7,558 nt of DNA, from assembly GCA_002339165.1 (NCBI GenBank), contig DDJS01000075.1, positions 1 through 7,558 on the forward strand, read 5' to 3'. Shown here in pieces: positions 1 through 5,732 of this stretch. Numbering within the stretch: position 1 is the first letter of the stretch; every line of letters begins with the position of its first letter. The translations under genes were made by a program, and so were the position numbers. Origin of the DNA: Cellvibrionales bacterium UBA2618 (lineage in GTDB: Bacteria; Pseudomonadota; Gammaproteobacteria; Pseudomonadales; Porticoccaceae). The notes under the pieces are model-generated. The model saw nothing but the letters and a program-made list of their open reading frames with translations. It did not search any database and had not been told where the DNA came from.

Positions 1-308
1 TTTTTAATTTCGTTAATCAGCGGCGATAGTAGTTCGCACAACCGATATTTAATCCCCTGCATCGTCGGCTTTTTGTGGTCACTGACAGCGGTTTATTGAC
101 GTCGTTGTTCAGCCGCGTACCGCCCGTTGCAACGGATTCTTCGCGCCGAATTGTACGACTGAAAATCCGTTTTTGGCGCTTGCTGTATCACTTCGCGAGC
201 GTGTTTTTTGTCTTGCTGGCCGGCGCAGTGTTGGTCACCAGCTACCGCTTACTGAGTATTTGGCTATCGGTCCCAGCGGAGCGAATCACTCGCCAGCGTG
301 GCTTTTAA
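1..308 (+). pseudogene. Frameshifted 3' part of a small membrane protein gene
   Basis: Two overlapping plus-strand frames together read like one small membrane protein. The first is open from the window edge to a TGA at 97-99 and ends in a hydrophobic stretch (RYLIPCIVGFLWSLTAVY). The second is open from base 33, after a TAG at 30-32, to a TAA at 306-308. It carries an Arg/Lys-rich segment (RRIVRLKIRFWR) followed by a strong transmembrane helix (FASVFFVLLAGAVLVTSY). Joining them needs the equivalent of one missing base between about 70 and 100, where a T5 run (70-74) is a plausible slip site. I see no Shine-Dalgarno before the GTG at 75 or the CTG at 57 that could start the second frame alone. 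Alternatives are a sequencing error, or a separate 77-residue single-helix protein starting at the GTG. The family is not recognised and the 5' end lies outside the window. Confidence 0.35.
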
Positions 309-352
309 AAAAAACCGCCTTGGTGCCTTGGGCCGAAGCGCCGATCCATGCA

Positions 353-802
353 TCATTGGCTGCAGCGGATTAACCACGTTCGATATTCTGCCTCGACGCA
401 CTGGCGGTCGATGGGTCGCTCCCAGGGCTCGACGATCCAGCGGTCGACGACTAGGTCGTAAGCGTCGATGGCATCACTCCCCTGCTGCAGCAACGCATGC
501 ACCCAGCGCGAACGAGTGTCACGCGCCGCCGCTGTGCCGGCGATCGATGGCCTAAGGCGCTGGGCAAAATAATACTCGCCGGAGTCGGGGCCAAAAGATC
601 GCAACTGCTCAAGCGCCCGCATCGACGGGCTATCAGCAGCTGAAGTCCGGGTCAAATCGATCAGGGGGCGAGTTAAAAATGCCAATCCGATGCGCCCACA
701 GATATCGCCAATGCTCGCCGCGCTCAATATCCCGCGACGGTTGTTATGTTGCGCACGGCACTGCGCGATTATTGCCCGCATGGTAACCACTGGCGTCGTC
801 AA
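353..802 (-). CDS. Hypothetical protein, third gene of the redox operon
   Basis: A 149-residue protein that I do not recognise. It has no signal peptide, no membrane helix and no metal-binding or nucleotide-binding motif that I can see. It is rich in Arg and Ala. The most distinctive part is the C-terminal third, which is acidic and aromatic (around residues 110-149: DAYDLVVDRWIVEPWERP, ending EYRTWLIRCSQ). A TTG start at 802 is preferred because GAGG at 811-814 lies 8 bases before it and a TGA lies immediately upstream in frame. An ATG at 781 (142 residues) is possible but has no Shine-Dalgarno. The gene begins 33 bases after the DUF2855 stop, so it is probably the last gene of that operon and may be accessory to the same pathway. 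Function is unknown. It being a real gene is supported by length, ribosome site and position rather than by homology. Confidence 0.55.
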   Translation of the reverse strand: MTTPVVTMRAIIAQCRAQHNNRRGILSAASIGDICGRIGLAFLTRPLIDLTRTSAADSPSMRALEQLRSFGPDSGEYYFAQRLRPSIAGTAAARDTRSRWVHALLQQGSDAIDAYDLVVDRWIVEPWERPIDRQCVEAEYRTWLIRCSQ

Positions 803-835
803 TCAACTACCCTCGCTGCAGATCGCATCGCCGGG

Positions 836-1942
836 TTATAGCACCACCACTAGGCCGCTGCGCGGATCCATCTTGCCGACCACTAAATCCGCGTAGATAC
901 CACCCAGAGCTGAGAGCCCAGAAATTGTTTCAATCCGCATCCAATCGGTGCTCTGTTGCATGCGCGCAGCGACAAATTTTCCGGAGCGCGCGGAAAATTC
1001 GTCGGCGCCCCAATCAGTTACACGCTTTTGCACATGCGCCGGGGCGAAGAAAAAATGACTGCGCTGTCGATTGATCTGCGCCGCCAGCGCGCTGTTTTCT
1101 GCGAGACTCTCCCAATGGGTCATGCCGACGCTAATGCAACTGCGCAGGTTATCACCTAGCGCCCCATGCAGCGTGCCAAGGACTTCGCGATTGCCAGCCA
1201 TATCGATCATTACGCTGGGCTTGTGGTCGGCAACTTGCGGTAAATCGTCATAGCAGTGAACCTCGTGATAACAACCGAGCGCCGCCACGAAGTCGCGATT
1301 AGCGCGCGATGTTACCCCGACCAGCGCGGGGCTATGCGGTTGTTCGGCCAGGCCCTGAGCTGTGCCGATGGCGGTCTTACTCGATGCGCTAAGAATAATC
1401 ACCTGCTCCGCGCCGTGGTAATCCGCATCTTGCAGCGCATCGCACAGACAAAATGCAGTCATGTGCAACGGCTGCAGCAGGGCGCGAATATTGTCCGTCG
1501 ATCGGTCGTAATCTGCCTCAGCCGAGAGCCGCTGGTAGTGATTGTAGACCGCGGGTAATTCTGCACGATGAGCGGCGCCATCGACAAAGCGTTGCGCCGA
1601 CAGGGCAACCGGCGACAACACCACAAAATCGGCCGGCGGCAAATAACCATAGACCCGTTCGCCAATATTCAAACCCTCTACCTTGGAATCGATAATTTCT
1701 GCGGTCCCCCAAACCGGCAAGCAACCCCACTCGCGATCCACATCATCCGCGGCTGGGAAAAATTTCCAATAACCAATGGTATCGCCAGCTGCGCCATAGG
1801 TGACGTTGTTAGCGGTGAACGCAAAGCGCTCAACGCGCAGTAAAATATCGCCCGATTGCACTTGATCGCGGGCCAATCGCTCATCGCTGACAACTATCCG
1901 CGAGCGGGTTAAGTCGGTTTTGTAGGTTTGAAACTCACTCAT
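836..1942 (-). CDS. DUF2855 family protein (quinone-oxidoreductase-like)
   Basis: A 368-residue cytoplasmic protein matching my recollection of the DUF2855 family, a branch of the medium-chain dehydrogenase/reductase fold with no assigned reaction. Residues about 30-110 form a GroES-like part with characteristic stretches FTANNVTYGAAGD and GYWKFFPA, followed by GCLPVWGTAEII and GERVYGYLPPADFVVL. A Rossmann part begins near residue 180 with ILSASSKTAIGTA (182-195), where a phosphate-binding loop is expected, then GVTSRANRDFVAALG as in zinc-independent quinone reductases. No structural zinc Cys cluster is visible. The ATG at 1942 overlaps the stop of the upstream flavoprotein gene by 4 bases (ATGA), and GGAG at 1950-1953 is spaced 7 bases from it, so translational coupling is likely. 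The cofactor is inferred to be NADPH. The substrate is unknown, but the partner flavoprotein suggests a shared pathway. Confidence 0.85.
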   Translation of the reverse strand: MSEFQTYKTDLTRSRIVVSDERLARDQVQSGDILLRVERFAFTANNVTYGAAGDTIGYWKFFPAADDVDREWGCLPVWGTAEIIDSKVEGLNIGERVYGYLPPADFVVLSPVALSAQRFVDGAAHRAELPAVYNHYQRLSAEADYDRSTDNIRALLQPLHMTAFCLCDALQDADYHGAEQVIILSASSKTAIGTAQGLAEQPHSPALVGVTSRANRDFVAALGCYHEVHCYDDLPQVADHKPSVMIDMAGNREVLGTLHGALGDNLRSCISVGMTHWESLAENSALAAQINRQRSHFFFAPAHVQKRVTDWGADEFSARSGKFVAARMQQSTDWMRIETISGLSALGGIYADLVVGKMDPRSGLVVVL

Positions 1943-3357
1943 TTTCTAGCTCCATCTGCCAGTTCGGCTGAAAACTGTTGAAGTTTGGCTACCGCGGGCA
2001 TCACGCCCGCCTGTATACGGCGCATGATATCGGTCTTTTGCCGATCATCTCTATCCATCTCAGCGATCAGCTTGGCAAATCCGTCGAGACGATTCTGTCT
2101 GCACCAGCGGCGCAGGGCGTCGTCCTGCGACCAGTTATACTGATTGATGATCATCGCCAGCGTCATGGGGATGAAATCAACGTCGTAATTGGGCATCGGC
2201 ACCAGCGTGCAGAGCCGATTTTTTTCCGCTTCGTCGGCATAATGGGCCTCGACGTAGGCCGCCATTGAGGCGCTAAATGCCGGTTGATATGCGCGAATCA
2301 TCTGCGGTGTGATGCAGTCGCCAACGAACACCGGCGATGGTTTTTTACGACCGAAAGAACGCTCTAAACTGGCCGAACAATCAACGTGAATGTGCGCCGG
2401 GGTAGTGGCAATTTCACCCTCGTGAAGGACAATACGATGGCTCTCAATGGCGGTTACGTGACCGGCGCGAACAATATTTTTAATCCGCTGCAACTCGACG
2501 ATTTCGGCGCGACTGACGGTCGCCGCGTGAAACATTCGTGGCCGCGTCGCTGGATCCAAACGCAGCAAGTAGCCACACTCTTCAAGACGCTGAAACATAT
2601 CGGCGATCGATTTGGCGCTGCCAATCGACTCGTATTGGGCCGCAAGCGCACCCACCGATGTGCTAAAAAAGGCCTCGGTTGGCTGGGTGTTTGCACGGTC
2701 TAGCAGCCAGGCATCGCGAGCGCGAATCCAGGTGATTTCGTCCGCATCAACACCATTTTCGAGTAGATAAAGACAGGCATCTATACTGGTCTTACCGCCG
2801 CCGATTACGACATAGCCGGCCGGTTTTTCGGTAACACTTGGCAGATTGTTCAACGGCATAAACTGCGCGGCCGGCGCCACCGTAAAATTGGGCGTATGAG
2901 TGGATGGAACGGCGATAGTCATAAAGGTCGCATCGACTAATTTTCGATAGGCCACCGCGGTGCGCTTGCCCGTCAGTTTAGCGGTGAATTGTCCGTCGCC
3001 ATGATACTCGCACAGGGGAAAGTACCGAACTCGGCCGCTGGCGAGAAAGCGATGGCGCATCACATCCTCAAAATAAGCACAGATTTCGGCGCCGGTGGCT
3101 AGATCACCCATACCCTTGTTGAGACCGATCATATCGATGTCGCCGCGGCTCAGTTCCTTGGAACTGACTCCAAAAAATGACGATGGTTGGTGCAAGGTAA
3201 CAAAGGGGTACGCCATATTCCAATGGCCACCGGGTTTCGCGTAGCGATCGACAACAATAATGTTGGCGTCGGTTTCGCTCAACAAGGTGTCGACAAAGGC
3301 CATGCCAACGACACCACTGCCAATCACTAAGTAATCTGTTATTAAACTGTTGCTCAT
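1939..3357 (-). CDS. FAD/NAD(P)-binding oxidoreductase, flavin-monooxygenase-like
   Basis: A 472-residue soluble flavoprotein. The N-terminus gives an FAD Rossmann fold: GSGVVG at residues 13-18, an acidic strand end (IIVVDRY, D37) for the adenosine ribose, then PGGHW (42-46) as in flavin-containing monooxygenases. A second dinucleotide fold, for NAD(P)H, starts at VVIGGGKTSID (183-193). A late VDCSAS (325-330) and PVFVGDC (342-348) resemble the second FAD-contacting region of these enzymes. The Baeyer-Villiger fingerprint FxGxxxHxxxW/Y is not visible, so a classical BVMO is unlikely. It could be an N-hydroxylating or other monooxygenase, or a reductase. ATG 3357 has AAGG at 3366-3369, 8 bases upstream. 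It is the first gene of a coupled operon with the DUF2855 protein, read from the promoter region at 3441-3510. Family-level assignment is solid; the reaction is unknown. Confidence 0.85.
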   Translation of the reverse strand: MSNSLITDYLVIGSGVVGMAFVDTLLSETDANIIVVDRYAKPGGHWNMAYPFVTLHQPSSFFGVSSKELSRGDIDMIGLNKGMGDLATGAEICAYFEDVMRHRFLASGRVRYFPLCEYHGDGQFTAKLTGKRTAVAYRKLVDATFMTIAVPSTHTPNFTVAPAAQFMPLNNLPSVTEKPAGYVVIGGGKTSIDACLYLLENGVDADEITWIRARDAWLLDRANTQPTEAFFSTSVGALAAQYESIGSAKSIADMFQRLEECGYLLRLDPATRPRMFHAATVSRAEIVELQRIKNIVRAGHVTAIESHRIVLHEGEIATTPAHIHVDCSASLERSFGRKKPSPVFVGDCITPQMIRAYQPAFSASMAAYVEAHYADEAEKNRLCTLVPMPNYDVDFIPMTLAMIINQYNWSQDDALRRWCRQNRLDGFAKLIAEMDRDDRQKTDIMRRIQAGVMPAVAKLQQFSAELADGARK

Positions 3358-3440
3358 TGGTAAACCCTTAGGGCCCTGTCGGTTGCTAAATCAATGACAT
3401 TAACCTTTTAACGCCGGTTGGCTATTGCGGTGATTTTTTA

Positions 3441-3488
3441 CTCCGCGCTATTTTTTCTCCGAACTATTTTCTCTCCGCACTATTTATA
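3441..3488. repeat. Three tandem 16-bp repeats upstream of the redox operon
   Basis: Three head-to-tail copies start at 3441, 3457 and 3473, exactly 16 bp apart: CTCCGCGCTATTTTTT, CTCCGAACTATTTTCT and CTCCGCACTATTTATA. The shared core is CTCCGnnCTATTT (minus strand AAATAGnnCGGAG). Pairwise identity is 12-13 of 16. A weak fourth copy (8 of 16) may precede them at 3425-3440. The array lies 84-131 bases before the flavoprotein start, just downstream of and overlapping a candidate -10, where a repressor would block transcription. A 16-bp period is about one and a half helical turns. I read it as an operator array (inference). Confidence 0.6.
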
Positions 3489-3510
3489 CTAGAAGATGCC
3501 TTGCAACCAA
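3483..3510 (-). promoter_or_regulatory. Candidate promoter of the redox operon
   Basis: On the minus strand a TTGGTT box (3505-3510) is followed after 16 bases by TATAAA (3483-3488), giving a sigma70-like -35/-10 pair about 125 bases before the flavoprotein start. An alternative reading is TTGTTG with a TAGTAT -10 at the same 16-base spacing. The -10 forms the end of the third 16-bp repeat, which ties promoter and repeats together. The -35 is only a fair match, so this is a prediction from position and sequence. Confidence 0.4.
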
Positions 3511-3521
3511 CAAATAAACAT

Positions 3522-3531
3522 TGCACGTGCA
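3522..3531. promoter_or_regulatory. 10-bp perfect palindrome upstream of the -35
   Basis: TGCACGTGCA is a perfect 10-bp palindrome with its centre about 50 bases upstream of the inferred transcription start of the redox operon, a common activator position. A shorter inverted repeat, CGATC-GGA-GATCG, follows at 3539-3551. Either could be a regulator site; no regulator gene lies in the window. A chance palindrome cannot be excluded. Confidence 0.25.
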
Positions 3532-3602
3532 GCACCGACGATCGGAGATCGACGCACCCCATAGCTAAAAATATGCGGATATCGGAATCATTGTCAACGC
3601 AC

Positions 3603-3625
3603 TTTTGGCTATTGGACAGCCAAAA
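3603..3625. repeat. 8-bp inverted repeat just after the amidohydrolase gene
   Basis: TTTTGGCT and AGCCAAAA form a perfect 8-bp stem around a 7-base loop. It lies 23 bases beyond the amidohydrolase stop. In the minus-strand transcript the 5' arm is U-rich and the 3' arm A-rich, with no U run behind it, so it is not a standard intrinsic terminator. It may cap the 3' end of the mRNA or be a protein site. Confidence 0.4.
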
Positions 3626-3647
3626 CGTGGATTATTTTTCAACTCGC

Positions 3648-5426
3648 TCACTGTTCAGGGCGCACAGATGCCAATGCCGGTTGTGCGCGATAGATGGTGC
3701 GCCCAGCCTTGATGGTTTCTAAAACACGAATGGTCTCTATGTCGGCAACCTCTTCGGTCAGTGGATTACGATCTAATATAACAAAATCGGCCCGCTTTCC
3801 AACCTTTAAGGAACCCTTTTCTCGCTCTTCAAAATATTGGTACGCCGGCCATAAAGTCATCGCTTTGATGGCGTTCATAACGCTCAACCTATGTTCTTCT
3901 CCGATCACGAAACCCGATCGGGTAGTGCGGTTGATGGCGCTGTGCATCACCCGCATCGAATCCGGAAAAGTCACCGGAGCATCCGAGTGAATGGAAAATT
4001 TCATACCTCGCGTGACCAGCCAACCGGTGGGCGATATATTCACCGCCCGCGCTGGACCAGCGACTGAATCGCGATGCCAATCTCCCCAGTAGAACGTGTG
4101 CATCGGGTAGAGTGCCGGAAAAATATCCAACCGATGCAATGGCTCGAGCTGATCCTCGCGCAGATACTGGCCATGAATTAATACCGTTCGCCGCGCTTCC
4201 CCTGGGTGTGCGCGACGCGCGCGCGCAACCGCATCGAGCAGTTGATCGATGGCCGCATCACCATTGGCGTGCGCCAGTACCTGCCAGTTATTGCGGTAAG
4301 CGAACTCTAGCCAAGCGCGCGCATCGGCGTCTGTAAAAGCACCATAACCAGCATAGTCATCGCCGCGATTGGCTGGGGGGCGATGATAAGGTTGTCGAAA
4401 CCATGCGGTCTTGCCCTGCGGCGAGCCGTCAAAACTGAGTTTGACGCCACCGATACGAAAATTGTTGACGTAGTTGCGCGTCTGCAGCGGGCCATAAATT
4501 AGCGAATCCAGTGCAACTGTCGTAAGGTCGGGATAGGCGACCACGTCGACATCGAATGCCCTCTCACGTGCCATCGCCGCCAACCGATTCAAAGTCGCTG
4601 GGTCGGTGCGACCATCCTGCACGGTGGTGAATCCATTGGCGGTATACAACGCCTCCCCAGCTTTGAGTGCCGTCCTGTGTTGCGCATCCGAGAACTTTGG
4701 TAGCAACGTAAAAAGCGCAAAAAAATGCGCATTTTCCTCCAGTAAGCCGTTGGGCGTTTGGCCATCCGCTCCCCGTTCAATCACACCGCCGTCGGGATTC
4801 ACCGACTGCGCATCGATACCCATCATCGCCAGCGCTTGACTGTTGTAGACCCCGAGATGCCAAGATTGATGCACGGCGATCACCGGAAACTCCGTCGACA
4901 CCGCATCTAACTCCTCGCGAGTGGGATGACGTTGTTCTTTCAACTGCGAGTCATCGTAGTTAACGCCCAAAACCAAACCGTGATCCTTGGCGACCGACGA
5001 ATGTGCCAGATAACCCCGCAAAACGCGCTGCAAATCGGCAATATTATTTACCGGCCCATCGGGGGCGCCCATTAAATTGGCGGATACCGCCTGAAGCGCC
5101 ACCCCCGAGAGATGGCTGTGGGCATCGACAAAACCTGGCAGCAGCGCTTTGCCCTGAAGATCGATCACTTGGGTTTGAGCGCCGCGATAGTGTTGCATCT
5201 CGCGGTTCGAGCCGAGGGCAAGAATGCGGCCGTTGGCCACCGCCAGAGCTTCGACGGTGCCTAGGCTATCCTCGACCGTGACCACCTGTCCGTTAATAAA
5301 GAGACGCGTCGCTTCAAACTCCGCGGCGCGGTCACCGCAGGCGGCCAACACAACAAGCATCGCAACCGCTGGCGGTAAATTTTTTAGCGCAGCACCAGCA
5401 ATCCGTTTTCCTCTAGCTATTGCCAT
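3648..5426 (-). CDS. Lipoprotein metal-dependent amidohydrolase (YtcJ-like, Amidohydro_3)
   Basis: A 592-residue exported hydrolase of the amidohydrolase superfamily, expected to cleave C-N bonds in an unidentified amide or cyclic substrate using divalent metal. The start at ATG 5426 is chosen because GAGGGG (5433-5438) lies 6 bases before it and the product then opens with a lipoprotein signal: Lys/Arg-rich n-region, hydrophobic core, and lipobox LAAC with Cys30. The +2 Gly does not suggest inner-membrane retention. Metal and catalytic residues are all present: HSH (H103, H105) in GFVDAHSH, K329 in GGVKLSFDG, H386 in HANGD, H418 in VLIHGQ, and D482 in HSDAP. The C-terminus has the family ending GSLKVGKRADFVILDRNPL. 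The frame stays open upstream to a GTG at 5576, but that start would bury the signal peptide. It appears to be a single-gene unit with about 300 bases of leader. Confidence 0.9.
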   Translation of the reverse strand: MAIARGKRIAGAALKNLPPAVAMLVVLAACGDRAAEFEATRLFINGQVVTVEDSLGTVEALAVANGRILALGSNREMQHYRGAQTQVIDLQGKALLPGFVDAHSHLSGVALQAVSANLMGAPDGPVNNIADLQRVLRGYLAHSSVAKDHGLVLGVNYDDSQLKEQRHPTREELDAVSTEFPVIAVHQSWHLGVYNSQALAMMGIDAQSVNPDGGVIERGADGQTPNGLLEENAHFFALFTLLPKFSDAQHRTALKAGEALYTANGFTTVQDGRTDPATLNRLAAMARERAFDVDVVAYPDLTTVALDSLIYGPLQTRNYVNNFRIGGVKLSFDGSPQGKTAWFRQPYHRPPANRGDDYAGYGAFTDADARAWLEFAYRNNWQVLAHANGDAAIDQLLDAVARARRAHPGEARRTVLIHGQYLREDQLEPLHRLDIFPALYPMHTFYWGDWHRDSVAGPARAVNISPTGWLVTRGMKFSIHSDAPVTFPDSMRVMHSAINRTTRSGFVIGEEHRLSVMNAIKAMTLWPAYQYFEEREKGSLKVGKRADFVILDRNPLTEEVADIETIRVLETIKAGRTIYRAQPALASVRPEQ

Positions 5427-5488
5427 TGAGCACCCCTCGATGAACCGCGCATCCTGCAAACAGCGCTTGTAGTTTAGAGCGCCTCCAG

Positions 5489-5581
5489 TCAAAACCGAGT
5501 ATGAGTCAACCGGCATTGAAACATGGCGATGCGCGCTTGGGTGCAAATTGTCGCCTCGCTCGGTGGATACATCCACAACAC
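5489..5581 (-). CDS. Candidate 30-codon leader ORF before the amidohydrolase gene
   Basis: A GTG at 5581 follows a strong GGAGG (5589-5593) at 7 bases and opens a 30-codon frame ending in TGA at 5489-5491, 62 bases before the amidohydrolase ATG. The product (VLWMYPPSEATICTQARI and 12 more residues) has two Cys, no repeated codon that would suggest attenuation, and no recognised family. It could be a translated leader, a tiny protein, or chance: the ribosome site is the only real support. Confidence 0.25.
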   Translation of the reverse strand: MLWMYPPSEATICTQARIAMFQCRLTHTRF

Positions 5582-5601
5582 CCGCAAACCTCCACTGTAA
5601 A

Positions 5602-5645
5602 TTAATACCATCAATCTACAGCCTTACTTTACCATCTCAATCTAC
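5602..5645 (-). promoter_or_regulatory. Two direct repeats with a candidate extended -10
   Basis: ACCATCAATCTAC (5607-5619) recurs as ACCATCTCAATCTAC (5631-5645): the same two halves separated by two extra bases, starting 24 bases apart. On the minus strand the near copy overlaps a TGGTATTAA extended -10 (5602-5610). The -35 position has only a poor match (AAAGTA). The placement suits a regulated promoter for the amidohydrolase gene with a leader of about 170 bases. Repeats are seen directly; the promoter role is inferred. Confidence 0.3.
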
Positions 5646-5732
5646 CAACGCACTTTACGAGCGCGCTTGACCTTCTTGATGTTATCTTTTATCGGTAGAC
5701 CATACTCCTGATGCCATCGGCAGCAATCGACC
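5642..5732 (-). other. Coding-like tail in another frame after the LRR stop
   Basis: Immediately after the LRR stop codon a different minus-strand frame reads like a protein C-terminus, ending in a TAG at 5642-5644. It includes EYGLPIKDNIKKVKRARK, a basic run with orderly codons, and ends in Trp. The frame stays open back into the last LRR repeats, about 60 codons in all, and has no ATG or GTG; one TTG is the only conventional start and has no clear ribosome site. It may be a remnant of an older gene end, or the true C-terminus of the LRR protein after a frameshift. It could also be chance. I do not recognise the sequence. Confidence 0.25.

Larger units (their letters stand above)
5427..5732. 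other. Intergenic region between the LRR and amidohydrolase genes
   Basis: About 306 bases with no confident gene. It holds, in minus-strand order, a coding-like tail out of frame with the LRR gene (5732-5642), two direct repeats with a candidate extended -10 (5645-5602), a Shine-Dalgarno-preceded mini-ORF (5581-5489), and two TTGACT hexamers 17 bases apart just before the amidohydrolase ribosome site. No intrinsic terminator for the LRR gene is visible here. Confidence 0.5.

Noticed and set aside
307..314. T8 run on the minus strand as an intrinsic terminator of the redox operon
   Set aside because: The bases before the run offer only 2-3 bp stems (around a TTCG) and no GC-rich hairpin directly next to the T run.
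1978..2703. Plus-strand open frames of about 96 and 105 codons opposite the flavoprotein gene
   Set aside because: They are antisense to a well-supported coding frame, have no ribosome site or recognisable motif, and arise from its codon pattern.
3365..3376. CCCTTAGGGCCC as a hairpin hiding the flavoprotein ribosome site
   Set aside because: Only a 3-bp stem with a 3-base loop is possible, too weak to matter.
3694..5472. Several 60-100-codon plus-strand frames opposite the amidohydrolase gene
   Set aside because: They lie antisense to conserved catalytic segments of that protein and show no independent coding evidence.
5463..5482. GCGCT...AGCGC inverted repeat as a regulatory hairpin
   Set aside because: Five base pairs across a 10-base loop is expected by chance and is not extended by flanking bases.
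3648..5576. Longer 642-residue amidohydrolase starting at GTG 5576
   Set aside because: The extra 50 residues would place the lipoprotein signal in the interior, and the GTG has no Shine-Dalgarno at a workable distance, whereas ATG 5426 has GAGGGG 6 bases upstream.
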